This document shows, in pieces, positions 1 to 8,831 of a stretch of 64,000 nt of DNA. The notes beneath the pieces are model-generated. The model was not told the DNA's origin, searched no databases, and was given only the letters and a program-made list of their open reading frames with translations. How positions within the stretch are numbered: position 1 is the first letter of the stretch; each line of letters starts with the position of its first letter. The stretch spans positions 1-64,000 of the forward strand of contig NZ_QAOH01000013.1 in NCBI RefSeq assembly GCF_003050785.1, given 5' to 3'. This stretch comes from Celeribacter persicus. Lineage in GTDB: Bacteria > Pseudomonadota > Alphaproteobacteria > Rhodobacterales > Rhodobacteraceae. The position numbers and the translations under genes were made by a program.

Positions 1-155
1 TGCGTGTAGGGCTCCATCCAGTCGAGCACCTTGCCCTGCTCAGCCCAGAAACTCACCGGATCTTCAACCGAGCGACGGTAAAGATCTTCGTAATCTGCCG
101 TGGAGATCAAGGCGTCGGACGCGAAGGTTTCAGAGGGCGGGTAAATGTCGGTCAT
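1..155 (-). CDS. acs: Acetyl-CoA synthetase, N-terminal part (cut by window edge)
   Basis: Only the first 51 codons are inside the window. They read MTDIYPPSETFASDALIS and continue with LYRRSVEDPVSFWAEQG then LDWMEPYT, the characteristic N-terminal block of AMP-forming acetate-CoA ligase, which activates acetate to acetyl-CoA in the cytoplasm. The ATG at 153-155 follows a strong Shine-Dalgarno (GGGAGGAG) that lies in the 3' arm of a perfect 11-bp hairpin. The gene is last in the operon that encodes the upstream Liv-type transporter, 49 bases after livF. Identification rests on the N-terminus alone, but this motif set is distinctive. Confidence 0.85.
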   Translation of the reverse strand, partial: MTDIYPPSETFASDALISTADYEDLYRRSVEDPVSFWAEQGKVLDWMEPYT

Positions 156-162
156 AATGGCT

Positions 163-195
163 CCTCCCAAAGCTGACCCTCGCCGCTTTGGGAGG
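163..195 (-). promoter_or_regulatory. Hairpin covering the acs ribosome binding site
   Basis: An 11-bp perfect inverted repeat (CCTCCCAAAGC at 163-173 and GCTTTGGGAGG at 185-195, 11-base loop) lies between the livF stop and the acs start. Read on the minus strand, its 3' arm contains the GGGAGG part of the acs Shine-Dalgarno. No run of T follows, so it looks more like a translation-controlling or mRNA-stabilising hairpin than an intrinsic terminator. Confidence 0.6.
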
Positions 196-204
196 GGCAT
201 GTCA

Positions 205-954
205 TCAGATGGCGAGATATTCGGCCCTCAGCGCTTCATTCTCAAGCACTTCTTTTGCCGAGCCATCATAAACCACCCGTCCGGTGTCGAGGATCACGGC
301 CCGGTCGGCCAGATTGAGGGCACGCACGGCATTCTGTTCGACGAGCACGGTGGTGATGCCCTGTTCCTTGATGATGCGCAGAGTCTTTTCGATCTCGTCG
401 ACGATGACTGGCGCGAGACCCTCGTAAGGCTCATCGAGAAGCAGCACCTTGATGTCGCGGGCCAGTGCACGGGCGATGGCGAGCATCTGCTGTTCGCCAC
501 CCGAAAGCGTCACGCCCTCCTGTTTGCGGCGTTCACGCAGGCGGGGGAAGAGGTCGTAGAGCCGGTCCAAAGACCAACCCACCGGTTCGACGATCTGCGC
601 CAGTTGCAGGTTTTCCTCGACTGTGAGGCCGGGAATGATGCGGCGATCTTCTGGGACGAGCGCGATGCCTTTCACGGCGGCCTCATAGGAGGTCTTGGTG
701 TGCAGGCGTTCGTGATCGAGCCAAATCTCGCCATGAGTGACCTGCGGGCTGTCGAGGCGGGCGAGTGCGCGCAGCGTCGAGGTCTTGCCCGCACCATTGC
801 GGCCCAGAAGGGCGAGGATTTCGCCCTCGTGAATATTAAACGTCACGCCCTGCACGATGTAGCTTTCACCATAATAGGCATGCACGTCCCATGCGGAGAA
901 GAAGGCGGGAGCGTTCTGGGCATGGTTGGCGTTGGGATTGAACTGTTCTGTCAT
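205..954 (-). CDS. livF: Branched-chain amino acid-type ABC transporter ATPase (LivF)
   Basis: 249-residue ABC ATPase of the LivF class, the second of two cytoplasmic ATPases that drive a LivHM-type permease. Visible motifs are Walker A GRNGAGKTS, signature LSGGEQQMLAIA, Walker B VLLLDEP followed by the LivF-typical YEGLAP, and the switch histidine region replaced by VEQN (usual in LivF). It lies 3 bases after livG and 49 bases before acs on the minus strand, the last transporter gene of the operon. The substrate is unknown; the genetic link to acs and an ScfR regulator makes a short-chain carboxylate, amide or related compound as plausible as an amino acid. Confidence 0.9.
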   Translation of the reverse strand: MTEQFNPNANHAQNAPAFFSAWDVHAYYGESYIVQGVTFNIHEGEILALLGRNGAGKTSTLRALARLDSPQVTHGEIWLDHERLHTKTSYEAAVKGIALVPEDRRIIPGLTVEENLQLAQIVEPVGWSLDRLYDLFPRLRERRKQEGVTLSGGEQQMLAIARALARDIKVLLLDEPYEGLAPVIVDEIEKTLRIIKEQGITTVLVEQNAVRALNLADRAVILDTGRVVYDGSAKEVLENEALRAEYLAI

Positions 955-957
955 GTC

Positions 958-1719
958 TCACACCTGCTGGGTTTCGCCAAGATAGGCTTCTTTGACTTTC
1001 GGATTGCCCTTGATGTTGTCGGGCGTGTCCTCCACGAGGGGCGTGCCTTGGGCCAGAACGGTGATGCGGTCCGCAAGCGAGAAGACCACATGCATGTCGT
1101 GTTCGATGATGGCGATGGTGATGTCGCGCTTCTCCTTGATTTCCTTGAGCAATGCGATGGTGTTGTTGGTGTCGGCGCGGGCCATGCCGGCGGTGGGTTC
1201 GTCGAGCAGCAGGAGTTTCGGTTCCTGTACCAGACACATGGCGATCTCCAGCCGCCGCTTGTCGCCGCGCGACATCGAAGAGGCGATCATGTCGCGCTTG
1301 TCAAGCATGCCGACATCGTCGAGCATGGCTTCCGCCTTGGCGATCAGATCGGTTTCCGCCTCCATGCTCTCGATGGCGTGCATGCGAAACGCCCCGTCGC
1401 GTTTGGCGAAACACGGGATCATCATGTTTTCCATCACCGTGAGATCGCCGAAAATCTCCGGTGTCTGGAACACGCGGGAGATGCCCAATTGGTTGATCTC
1501 ATGCGGTTTCTTTCCCAGTACCGAGGTGCCTGCGAAGGTGACGGAGCCCTCATCGGGGATGAGCTTGCCGACGAGGCAGTTCAGGAGCGTGGATTTCCCG
1601 GCACCGTTCGGGCCGATGATGGCGTGGACGGTGTTTTCTTGCACCGAGAGATTGACGTTGCCGAGGGCTTGGAGGCCGCCGAAGCGTTTGCCGACGCCTT
1701 TGACTTCAAGAATGCCCAT
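958..1719 (-). CDS. livG: Branched-chain amino acid-type ABC transporter ATPase (LivG)
   Basis: 253-residue ABC ATPase of the LivG class. Walker A GPNGAGKST, signature MSRGDKRRLEIA (a variant of the usual SYGQQRRLEIA) and Walker B LLLLDEPTAGM are visible, then the H-loop IIEHDMHVVF. The start at 1719 (MGILEVKGVGKRFGG) was chosen because an AAGGAG Shine-Dalgarno lies 6 bases upstream and homology begins there; the reading frame stays open 31 codons further up but that extension looks non-coding. Unusually, 242 bases separate livG from livM, and this gap contains a long imperfect palindrome. Confidence 0.9.
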   Translation of the reverse strand: MGILEVKGVGKRFGGLQALGNVNLSVQENTVHAIIGPNGAGKSTLLNCLVGKLIPDEGSVTFAGTSVLGKKPHEINQLGISRVFQTPEIFGDLTVMENMMIPCFAKRDGAFRMHAIESMEAETDLIAKAEAMLDDVGMLDKRDMIASSMSRGDKRRLEIAMCLVQEPKLLLLDEPTAGMARADTNNTIALLKEIKEKRDITIAIIEHDMHVVFSLADRITVLAQGTPLVEDTPDNIKGNPKVKEAYLGETQQV

Positions 1720-1951
1720 GGGAGGTCTCCTTGGATTGGAATTCGGTTGAGCGGTGCCCGGTGCGTGGAGCAAAGGCCGCAGGCCGCCACGCACTCGCCA
1801 GCTCAGCCCCATGGGCTGGCGATCTTGTGAGCTTTGCGCGTCGTTTCGAGGTCACGCGGATTTGGCATTCATAAAGCGCTTCGTTCAGAGGGAGTATCGC
1901 CATCCCCTGAGCTGGCGAGCGCGCGGCTTGAGAGAATTCGAATGGTTTCAT
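1706..1951 (-). CDS. Possible small ORF between livM and livG (81 aa, doubtful)
   Basis: An 81-codon frame starts at 1951 directly behind an excellent Shine-Dalgarno (GGGAGGAAAG, ATG immediately after), 10 bases after the livM stop, and overlaps the livG start by 14 bases. The predicted product (MKPFEFSQAARSPAQGM...) resembles no family I recognise and part of it is encoded by the arms of a large palindrome. The initiation signal argues for translation, the composition against a conserved protein. It could simply serve translational coupling to livG. Confidence 0.2.
   Translation of the reverse strand: MKPFEFSQAARSPAQGMAILPLNEALYECQIRVTSKRRAKLTRSPAHGAELASAWRPAAFAPRTGHRSTEFQSKETSHGHS
1794..1919. 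repeat. Long imperfect palindrome in the livM-livG gap
   Basis: Outer arms CTCGCCAGCTCAG (1794-1806) and CTGAGCTGGCGAG (1907-1919) are exact 13-bp inverted repeats; nested inside are TGGCGAT (1817-1823) and ATCGCCA (1896-1902). The whole 126-bp element could fold into one long stem in the liv mRNA. I see no flanking target duplication, so a mobile origin is only a possibility. Confidence 0.6.
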
Positions 1952-1961
1952 CTTTCCTCCC

Positions 1962-3197
1962 TCACACCACATGCTTGCCGGGGTCGGGGCGGTGCTCCGG
2001 GTCCGGGTTGTCGTATTTGTCGCGCTTTTGCGAGCCGTTTCTGATCCGGGAGCCGAGACGTTTCAGCCCTTCGATCAGCCCTCCCGGCAGGAAGGTCACC
2101 ACCAGCATGAAGGTCACGCCAAGGGTGAGGTGCCAGCCCTCGCCGGTGAACCGCGCAAAGACCCAGATCACCACATCTTCCACCCCATCGGGCAGGAAGG
2201 AGAACCAGTCGTGCAGCACGCCTTCGTTGATCTTCGAGAAGATGTTTTCGAGATATTTGATCACGCCCGCACCAAGGACCGGCCCCATCAGCGTGCCCGC
2301 GCCGCCAAGGATGGTCATGATCACCACCTCGCCCGAGGCGGTCCAGAGCATCCGGTCGGCGCCCGCCAGCGGGTCCATTGCCGCCAGAAGCCCGCCCGCA
2401 AGCCCCGCGTACATACCGGAGATAACGAAGGCCGCCAGCGTGTAGGGTTTCGGATCGAGACCTGTGTAGGTCATGCGCTGCTGGTTCGATTTCACTGCGC
2501 GGAGCATCATGCCGAAGGGCGAGCGGAACAGGCGGATCGCGACGTAGAAGGCAAGAATCGCAATCACGGCACAGAAATAGAAGCCTACGTTGAAGGTGAA
2601 AACTCGCCCCAAAGCCTCTACTTTATATGAGGAATTCATCGCCAGACCGAAGATGTTGGTGACCGGCAGAGAGCTTCCTTCGCGCGCGCCGTCGAGGATA
2701 CGGGGATCGTTGAGGGTGAGCTGGAGACCCGTTTCGCCATTGGTCAGCGGCGTGAGCACGGAATAGGCCATCTTGTAGCACATCTGCGCAAACGCCAGCG
2801 TCAGGATGGAGAAATAGATGCCCGAGCGGCGCAGGCTCACATAACCGATGGCGGCGGCAAACAGCCCGGAGACCACCATGGCGAGGATAATGCCGGGGAT
2901 CACGTTCATGGTCAGCAGCTTGAACATCCAGACGGCGGCATAGGAACCGATGCCGAGGAAGGCGGCGTGGCCGAAGGACAGGTAACCGGTGAGGCCGAAG
3001 AGGATGTTGAAGCCCACGGCGAAGATGCCGAAGATGGCGATTTTCTGCATCAGGTCCGGGTAGCCGCCGTTGAACTGTGCGAGTTCAGAACCGGCCGCGA
3101 AGGGTTGCAGCAGGATCGGGGTGAACAGAGTCAGAAGCACGACGATCAGCAGGAATTTGGTGTCTTTCGGGTTCAGTCCGAGAAGGTTCTTTTTCAT
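1962..3197 (-). CDS. livM: Branched-chain amino acid-type ABC transporter permease (LivM)
   Basis: 411-residue integral inner-membrane permease, one half of the translocation pore with LivH. It has about ten hydrophobic segments and the LivM signatures [19 protein letters not shown] near residue 85 and [16 protein letters not shown] near residue 290. It is longer than many LivM proteins because of a charged hydrophilic C-terminal tail ([20 protein letters not shown]). It lies 4 bases downstream of livH on the minus strand, so the two permeases are almost certainly translated from the same mRNA. Confidence 0.9.
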   Translation of the reverse strand: MKKNLLGLNPKDTKFLLIVVLLTLFTPILLQPFAAGSELAQFNGGYPDLMQKIAIFGIFAVGFNILFGLTGYLSFGHAAFLGIGSYAAVWMFKLLTMNVIPGIILAMVVSGLFAAAIGYVSLRRSGIYFSILTLAFAQMCYKMAYSVLTPLTNGETGLQLTLNDPRILDGAREGSSLPVTNIFGLAMNSSYKVEALGRVFTFNVGFYFCAVIAILAFYVAIRLFRSPFGMMLRAVKSNQQRMTYTGLDPKPYTLAAFVISGMYAGLAGGLLAAMDPLAGADRMLWTASGEVVIMTILGGAGTLMGPVLGAGVIKYLENIFSKINEGVLHDWFSFLPDGVEDVVIWVFARFTGEGWHLTLGVTFMLVVTFLPGGLIEGLKRLGSRIRNGSQKRDKYDNPDPEHRPDPGKHVV

Positions 3198-3201
3198 GGT
3201 C

Positions 3202-4233
3202 TCACTCCTCCATCACGCCTTTGCGCCCCATCAGACCGCGCGGACGGGTCAGAAGGATGACGATTGCGACGACATAGATGATGATCTGGTCGATGCCGGG
3301 GATGATGGATTTGATGGCGTTCATGGACGCGAAGCTTTCGAGAATGCCCAGAAGGAAGCCCGCGGCGACCGCGCCCGGCAGGCTGCCCATGCCGCCGACG
3401 ACCACGACCACGAAGGACAGGACAAGAAAGTCCATACCCATGTGGTAGTTGGGCGACAGGATTGGCGCGTACATCACGCCCGCGACACCTGCCACGGCGG
3501 CGGCAAGGCCGAACATCAGGGTAAAGCGCCGGTCGATGTTGATGCCCAGAAGGCCCACGGTCTCGCGATCCGCCATGCCCGCACGCACCACCATGCCGAA
3601 AGTGGTGAATTGCAGGAAGGAGAACACAGCTCCGATCACCAGAGCGGCAAAACCGAAATAGATGAGACGCCAGTAGGGGTAGATGATGATGTTCGGATCA
3701 AAGCCGAGCATAGCCCCGAAATCGAAGCTGCCCTTGAAAGCATCGGGGGCGGGGGTGGAGATCGGGTTGGCGCCGTAGAAATACTTGATCACCTCTTGCA
3801 ACACGATGGCGAGGCCGAAGGTGACAAGGATCTGGTCGGCATGGGGGCGTTTGTAGAAATGCTTGATCAGCCCGCGCTCCATGATGAAGCCGACGGCGAT
3901 CATGATCGGAATGGAAAACAGGATCGCCAGAGGCACCGACCAGTCGATCAGCGCGTGACCGAAATCGGGGCCGAACCAGGCTTCGACATAGGGCGTCTTG
4001 ACCTTGAGCGGATTGCCGAGGAAATCGGTTTTCGTCGGGTCGACGGTCTCGAACGACAGGTTGAGAAGCTTTGAGAGCGTCACCGCGCAGAACGCGCCGA
4101 TCATGAACAGCGCGCCATGGGCGAAATTCACCACGCCCAAGGTGCCGAAAATCAGCGTCAGCCCGAGCGCGATCAGCGCATAGGCCGAGCCCTTGTCCAG
4201 CCCGTTGAGCAATTGCAAGAGGATGGTTTCCAT
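3202..4233 (-). CDS. livH: Branched-chain amino acid-type ABC transporter permease (LivH)
   Basis: 343-residue inner-membrane permease of the LivH class. The N-terminus [20 protein letters not shown] followed by [19 protein letters not shown] is the family hallmark, and [20 protein letters not shown] near the end is the EAA-like cytoplasmic loop that contacts the ATPases. The start at 4233 is chosen on this homology and an AAGGA about 10 bases upstream; an in-frame extension to 4302 is unlikely. A 187-base gap separates it from the upstream binding-protein gene, the usual place for processing that lowers permease expression. Confidence 0.9.
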   Translation of the reverse strand: METILLQLLNGLDKGSAYALIALGLTLIFGTLGVVNFAHGALFMIGAFCAVTLSKLLNLSFETVDPTKTDFLGNPLKVKTPYVEAWFGPDFGHALIDWSVPLAILFSIPIMIAVGFIMERGLIKHFYKRPHADQILVTFGLAIVLQEVIKYFYGANPISTPAPDAFKGSFDFGAMLGFDPNIIIYPYWRLIYFGFAALVIGAVFSFLQFTTFGMVVRAGMADRETVGLLGINIDRRFTLMFGLAAAVAGVAGVMYAPILSPNYHMGMDFLVLSFVVVVVGGMGSLPGAVAAGFLLGILESFASMNAIKSIIPGIDQIIIYVVAIVILLTRPRGLMGRKGVMEE

Positions 4234-4420
4234 GGACGTGTCGTCCTTCCCTGTGTCCTGTGTGGGTCCCCGAGGGCCAAAGCTCTCCCGGTCCCGCGAC
4301 ATGGCGGGGCAGGGAGGCGGAGGATCCGCTGCTTTGAGAGGGGTGGGGTGGGGGCTGCCGCTTTGCGGTTCAGCCCCCGTTCAGAGGCCTTTGAGGAGGG
4401 GTGTCTCCCCAAAGGGCCGC

Positions 4421-5761
4421 TTAGCCGGCGTTGCACTCACCGAGCGCACCACCCGCGAACATCGGGTGATCCGGCGGATATGTGACCTGGGCTGCGGGCG
4501 TGATTTCGACGATTTCCAGAAGGTCGAACTCGGAGGTCGGGTTTTCTTTGCCGCGCACCACGAGCACGTCCTTGAAGCACTGATGATCCTCGGCGCGGTA
4601 GAGCGTCGGGCCGTTGCCCAGACCGTCGAACTCGTAGCCTTCGAGCGCTTCGGCCACGGCACAGGGGTTGAAGGAGCCTGCACGCGCCACAGCATCGGCG
4701 TAGAGCAGTGTCTGCACATAGCAGGTGTGCGCGGCCTGCGACGGCGGGAAGCCGTATTTCGTGCCGAACGATTTCACAAAGGCCTTGGAGCCTTCATCCG
4801 TGAGAGACCAGTGCCAGTTGGTCGAGCCGAGAATGCCCTTGATGTTCTCGCCCGCGCCGCGCGCCATCAGGCGGGAGAACAGAGGTACGACGATCTCGAA
4901 CTGCTTGCCGTTCACCATCTTGTCGCGCAGGCCGAACTGCACTGCGTTGGTGAGCGAGTTCACCATGTCGCCGCCGTAGTGGTTCAGGATCAGCACATCG
5001 GCGTCGGTTTGCAGCACCGGCGTGATGTAGGACGAAAAATCCCCCGCGCCGAGTGGTGTGCGTACCTTGTTCACGGTCTGCCAGCCAAGCGCCTCGGTGG
5101 CCGCCGCGATGCTCTCTTCCTGCGTCCAGCCCCAGGTGTAATCGGCGGTCAGGTGATAGGCCTTGCGATCCGTGCCGTAACGCGCGGCGAGCACCGGAGC
5201 GAGCGCCGCGCCGGACATATAGGCGTTGAAGAAGTGGCGGAAACCGTTGGCTTTCTTGTCCTTGCCGGTGGTGTCGTTGGAATGCGTCAGACCGGCCATG
5301 AAGATTACGCCCGCCTCCTGACAGAGGCCCTGAACGGCCACGGCCACACCCGAGGACGATCCCCCGGTGATCATGATCGCACCGTCTTTCTCGATCATGG
5401 ATTTGGCGGAGGCGCGGGCAGCGTCGGATTTGGTCTGGGTGTCGCCGGTGACATATTCGACCTTCTTGCCGAGGATGCCGTTGCCTTCGAGCGCCTTGGA
5501 ACTGAAGGTGTTTAGCATACCACCATCGCCCTCGCCATTCAGGTGCTCGACCGCAAGCTGGTAGGCGCGCAGCTCATCGGCGCCCTCATCCGCATAGGGA
5601 CCGGATTGCGGCACGTTGAAGCCCAGCGTCACGGTGCCGCCCATCGGTTCGTTGGTAAAGGCGTAAGCGCCGGAGGTGAAAATCGTCGGCAGCGCGAGAC
5701 CTGCGCCCGCGACGGCACCGGATTTCAACACGCGGCGGCGCGTCAGATCGGTTTTGGTCAT
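4421..5761 (-). CDS. ABC transporter substrate-binding protein, Liv/Urt family
   Basis: 446-residue periplasmic binding protein (type I fold, ligand-binding receptor family). The N-terminus MTKTDLTRRRVLKSGAVAGA is a twin-arginine-like signal ending near SGAYA. The mature part begins GGTVTLGFNVPQSGPYADEG, then ITGGSSSGVAVAV and GKKVEYVTGDTQTKSDAA, typical of LivJ/AmiC/UrtA relatives. It is first gene of the livHMGF-acs operon and so sets substrate specificity. The ligand cannot be read from the sequence: branched-chain amino acids, urea/short amides or a short-chain carboxylate are all open, with the acs linkage favouring the last two. Confidence 0.85.
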   Translation of the reverse strand: MTKTDLTRRRVLKSGAVAGAGLALPTIFTSGAYAFTNEPMGGTVTLGFNVPQSGPYADEGADELRAYQLAVEHLNGEGDGGMLNTFSSKALEGNGILGKKVEYVTGDTQTKSDAARASAKSMIEKDGAIMITGGSSSGVAVAVQGLCQEAGVIFMAGLTHSNDTTGKDKKANGFRHFFNAYMSGAALAPVLAARYGTDRKAYHLTADYTWGWTQEESIAAATEALGWQTVNKVRTPLGAGDFSSYITPVLQTDADVLILNHYGGDMVNSLTNAVQFGLRDKMVNGKQFEIVVPLFSRLMARGAGENIKGILGSTNWHWSLTDEGSKAFVKSFGTKYGFPPSQAAHTCYVQTLLYADAVARAGSFNPCAVAEALEGYEFDGLGNGPTLYRAEDHQCFKDVLVVRGKENPTSEFDLLEIVEITPAAQVTYPPDHPMFAGGALGECNAG

Positions 5762-6205
5762 TGGAAACTCCTCCCTGAGTTCTCATTTGGCCTGAGTTTT
5801 TCGTTTGGCCTGCGTAGAGGCCCGGTTGTATGGCCTGATTTTTGACGGCCTTATCTTGCAATTGGCGCATCGCCCGGAGGTCCTCCCCGATCCCCGGGCG
5901 ATGCGCGAAACCCGTTTCCCGCCCCGTGATCCACGGTGGTGGCCACTGTTGCGGCTGTAAACGAGATGGGGGTATTATTGAAGGTGTATCGAAAATCGGG
6001 CAACAAGTGGCTTGGAAACAATGATTTTTTTGTTAAGGATTACACAATGCATTCGCATACAATGTAAATGCATTTTCCCGCAGTCGCAGAAGGATTCTCT
6101 TTGCGCGCGCGGAAAGGACCTGAAATCGCGACGAGAATTCATGTCGCAGGTGAAAAGGCCGGGGCCGCAGGAGGACAAGGGGCGGCCCGGGCTCTGGGAG
6201 GGATC
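5762..6205. promoter_or_regulatory. Divergent control region, liv-acs operon / scfR
   Basis: 444 bases between two divergent units with no convincing gene. The clearest elements are two short palindromes just upstream of scfR (listed separately) in an AT-rich stretch beginning near 5990. The liv-side half contains a repeated GGCCTGA/TTTTC pattern (5790-5850) with no recognisable regulator site. Confidence 0.5.
6046..6075. promoter_or_regulatory. Candidate ScfR operator: two AATGCATT palindromes
   Basis: AATGCATT (6046-6053) and AAATGCATTT (6066-6075) are perfect palindromes whose centres are 21 bp apart, two helical turns, so they face the same side of the DNA. They lie about 130 bp before the scfR start, between the divergent units. 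XRE-type ScfR/RamB regulators bind short AT-rich palindromes near acyl-metabolism genes; assignment to this regulator is inference from position. Confidence 0.5.
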
Positions 6206-7549
6206 ATGCCACGTTCGGCACTGACAGGCACGCGCATTCGCGAAAGACGCACGCTCGAAGGGCTCAAGCAGGCCGATCTGGCGCGCACGGTGGGGATTTC
6301 GCCTGCCTATCTCAACCTGATCGAACACAATCGGCGCAGAATCGGCGGCAAGCTTCTCGTCGATCTGGCCCGCGCGCTGGGTGTCGAGCTCTCGGTGCTG
6401 ACCGAAGGGGCGGATGTGCCGCTGATGGAAGGTTTGCAGGATGCGGCGAGTAATGCGGTTGCGCGGACCCGTCCCGCCGGACGCAAGGCGGCGGTCGAGC
6501 CGGAGGCGGAACGGGCGGAGGAATTCGCCGGGCGGTTTCCGGGCTGGGCCGAACTGGTGGTGGCGCAACGCGACCGGATCACGGTGCTTGAACGGCGGAT
6601 CGAGGCGCTGAACGACCGGTTGGCGCATGACCCGTTTCTTTCGGACAGTCTGCACGAGGTGCTCTCCACGGTGACAGCAATTCGCTCCACGGCGGGCATT
6701 CTGAACGGCATGGGTGAGATCGACCGCGAGTGGCAGGCGCGCTTTCACCGCAACCTCTACGAAGACAGTCAGCGCCTTGCGCAGGGCTCGCAGGCGCTGG
6801 TGAGTTATCTCGACTCGGTCGGTCAGTCGGAGGACACGCTCAGTTCCCCGCTCGAAGAGGTAGAAGCCTGGCTTGCGGCGCGGGATTTCGCGCTGCCGGA
6901 GCTGGAGCGCGGCGCGATGCCGGATCTGACGGGCGAGGGGGGGCTGCGTTCGGCCCCTGCGCGGCAGCTTGCGCGCAAGTGGGTGTTGCGTGCGCGGGCC
7001 GAAGCCGAGAAAATGCCGCTCTCCATGGTCGAGGAACTGATCTCGGAACATGGGCCGGACCCGGCAGCGCTGGCGCAGGCCGCAGGCGTCGATCTTGCGG
7101 CGGCGATGCGGCGTCTGGCGAGCCTTCCGGCGTTTGAGAACCGACTACCGACGGGGTTGGCGATCTGCGACGGTTCGGGTGCGTTGACTTATCGCAAGCC
7201 TCTGGACGGGTTTGCACCGCCGCGCTTCGGGGCGGCCTGTCCGCTCTGGCCGCTCTATCAGGCGCTTTTGCGTCCGATGGTGCCGATCCGCCGGGTGGTT
7301 GAGCAACAGGGCCAGCCCCCGCGCCGCTTTCTTGCCTATGCCATCGCCCAACCCCAGCGCCCCGAAAGCTTCGAGGCGCCGGAGGTGGTGGAGGCAACCA
7401 TGCTGTTCATCCCGCTGGAGCGGCTTGAAATCTCCCCGCGCGAGGCGGAGGTGCAGGGCATCGGGACAAGCTGCCGGGTTTGCGCCCGGATGAACTGTCT
7501 GGCGCGGCGCGAGCCCTCGATGGTGCTCGAAGAGCCGGAGGAAGGATGA
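6206..7549 (+). CDS. Short-chain acyl-CoA-responsive XRE regulator (ScfR/RamB type)
   Basis: 447-residue transcription factor. Residues about 8-62 form an XRE helix-turn-helix (LKQADLARTVGISPAYLNLIEH). The C-terminal third matches the ScfR/DUF2083 domain, including the cysteine cluster GTSCRVCARMNCLARREPS. Relatives sense short-chain acyl-CoA and control acetate, propionate or glyoxylate-cycle genes. The start at 6206 (MPRSALTGTRIRERR) follows GGGAGG; the open frame upstream to 6068 is discarded because it runs through the operator region. Divergent orientation to the liv-acs operon makes that operon the obvious target, probably along with its own promoter. Confidence 0.85.
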   Translation: MPRSALTGTRIRERRTLEGLKQADLARTVGISPAYLNLIEHNRRRIGGKLLVDLARALGVELSVLTEGADVPLMEGLQDAASNAVARTRPAGRKAAVEPEAERAEEFAGRFPGWAELVVAQRDRITVLERRIEALNDRLAHDPFLSDSLHEVLSTVTAIRSTAGILNGMGEIDREWQARFHRNLYEDSQRLAQGSQALVSYLDSVGQSEDTLSSPLEEVEAWLAARDFALPELERGAMPDLTGEGGLRSAPARQLARKWVLRARAEAEKMPLSMVEELISEHGPDPAALAQAAGVDLAAAMRRLASLPAFENRLPTGLAICDGSGALTYRKPLDGFAPPRFGAACPLWPLYQALLRPMVPIRRVVEQQGQPPRRFLAYAIAQPQRPESFEAPEVVEATMLFIPLERLEISPREAEVQGIGTSCRVCARMNCLARREPSMVLEEPEEG

Positions 7550-7552
7550 GGC

Positions 7553-7927
7553 TCAATAGATATGTGTGCCGGAGACGATGAACACGCGCCCGGCTTTGGT
7601 TCTGAGCCAAAGAGTGCCGAAGCTGCGCAGCAGAGTCAGAACGGCGGGCAACTGGCTTTCGAAGGCAAAGAAGCGAATGCGCCCGTCGGGGAATTGATAG
7701 GCATCCGGCAGGGTGCTGTGCTTGTCGTCCTTGAGAAGGAAAAGCTCGTTGCGAAAAAAATTGCCGCCATCGTCCTGGCGGCTGTCATAGATATAGACGA
7801 CGATCTGCAACGGGTCGTTGGCGGGATCGGCAATGTCACCACAACCATAGACGACTTTGTACTGTCGGATTTCGCTTGTGGAGTCGATGGGCAGCGTACT
7901 GTTTTCGGGTGTGCGTAGCTGTGTCAT
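7553..7927 (-). CDS. Hypothetical protein, 124 aa
   Basis: A 124-residue soluble protein beginning MTQLRTPENSTLP; AAGGA lies 8 bases before the ATG. It contains VVYIYDSRQDDGGNFFRNELFLL and ends VFIVSGTHIY, looking like a compact beta-rich domain, without a signal peptide or membrane segment. I do not recognise the family. It ends 3 bases from the scfR stop in a convergent arrangement and is divergent from the receiver gene at 8132, with a 204-base shared upstream region. Confidence 0.7.
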   Translation of the reverse strand: MTQLRTPENSTLPIDSTSEIRQYKVVYGCGDIADPANDPLQIVVYIYDSRQDDGGNFFRNELFLLKDDKHSTLPDAYQFPDGRIRFFAFESQLPAVLTLLRSFGTLWLRTKAGRVFIVSGTHIY

Positions 7928-8131
7928 GAAGAAAGTCCTTTTCAAAATGTGTAGGCGCGGGCGCCGTCATCAACAGATCATGGCAGCGGGGCTGCGTGCA
8001 GGGGAATTTGCGCGACAGACGACATGGCAGGGATAAAATGCGCGCTCGGAGGCCCGTCTGGCACAAATTTTTGACAGAGACGCGACAAATCGCCATAAGG
8101 TGCGACACGCGAGGGGGAGAAGAGGGCAATC

Positions 8132-8518
8132 ATGGGCAAGCGCGTGCTCCTGATCGAGGACGAGCCGAACATCATCGAGGCGATCCGGTTTATCCTGTCG
8201 CGCGATGGCTGGGTGGTGGAGACCCATTCCGACGGTGCGACGGCGGTGGAGGCGGTGGGGCGCAAGCGTCCGGACATCGTGATCCTCGACGTGATGCTGC
8301 CCAACAAGTCCGGCTTCGATATTCTGCGCGAACTTCGTGCGGATGCCGAACATGAAAGCCGCCCGATCCTCATGCTCACGGCGCGCGGTCAGAAGAAGGA
8401 CCGCGACATGGCGGAGGCGGCGGGCGTGTCGCATTTCATGACCAAGCCGTTTTCCAATTCCGAAATGCTTGAGATGGTGCGCCGTCTGGCCAACGGAGCC
8501 GGTGAGGGCGATGGCTGA
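8132..8518 (+). CDS. Receiver-only response regulator
   Basis: 128-residue protein that is a single CheY-like receiver domain: acidic pocket LLIEDEP at residues 6-12, phospho-acceptor aspartate in VILDVMLPNKSG, switch threonine in LMLTARG and the conserved lysine in MTKPFS. There is no output domain, so it must act through protein partners or a phosphorelay. The ATG of the next gene lies inside its last codons (ATGGCTGA overlap) and that gene abuts the sensor kinase at 8832, so all three are probably translationally coupled and form one signalling unit. Confidence 0.9.
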   Translation: MGKRVLLIEDEPNIIEAIRFILSRDGWVVETHSDGATAVEAVGRKRPDIVILDVMLPNKSGFDILRELRADAEHESRPILMLTARGQKKDRDMAEAAGVSHFMTKPFSNSEMLEMVRRLANGAGEGDG

Positions 8519-8831
8519 GCGGCGCGGGCCGCTTTATCTGGCGCGCGCCTCGTACCGGCGGCGGCGGCTGATTGATGCTCTGCGATTGCTGCCGTTTCTG
8601 ATGTTCGGGCTCTGGCTTTTGCCGCTCTTGTGGGGCGGTGAGGGGACGGATCGCCCGGTCGGGGCGGGCGCGCGGGCGTTTTTGCATGTCTTCGTGGTCT
8701 GGGCGCTCGGGATTGCAGCGGCGGCGCTGCTCACGCGGCGTCTGGCACGGGCGGAGACCGCGCCGGAGCGTGCAGCACCGATGCAGGACGGGCAAGGCGA
8801 TGAGAGTCGGGATGAGGAGGCGGAGGGGTAA
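8511..8831 (+). CDS. Small two-segment membrane protein in the sensor operon
   Basis: 106 residues beginning MAERRGPLYLARASYRRRR. Two hydrophobic segments are visible: LLPFLMFGLWLLPLLWG (about residues 24-40) and FLHVFVVWALGIAAAALL (about 57-74), followed by an acidic tail. Its start overlaps the response-regulator stop by 8 bases and its TAA is directly followed by the kinase ATG. Similar small membrane proteins occur beside SSS-type sensor kinases; it may be an accessory subunit of the sensor's transporter half. I know no defined function. Confidence 0.7.
   Translation: MAERRGPLYLARASYRRRRLIDALRLLPFLMFGLWLLPLLWGGEGTDRPVGAGARAFLHVFVVWALGIAAAALLTRRLARAETAPERAAPMQDGQGDESRDEEAEG

Noticed and set aside
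145-1830. 561-codon plus-strand frame across livF and livG
   Set aside because: It is the antisense of two well-supported ABC ATPase genes; composition is histidine/aspartate-rich as typical of such high-GC shadows.
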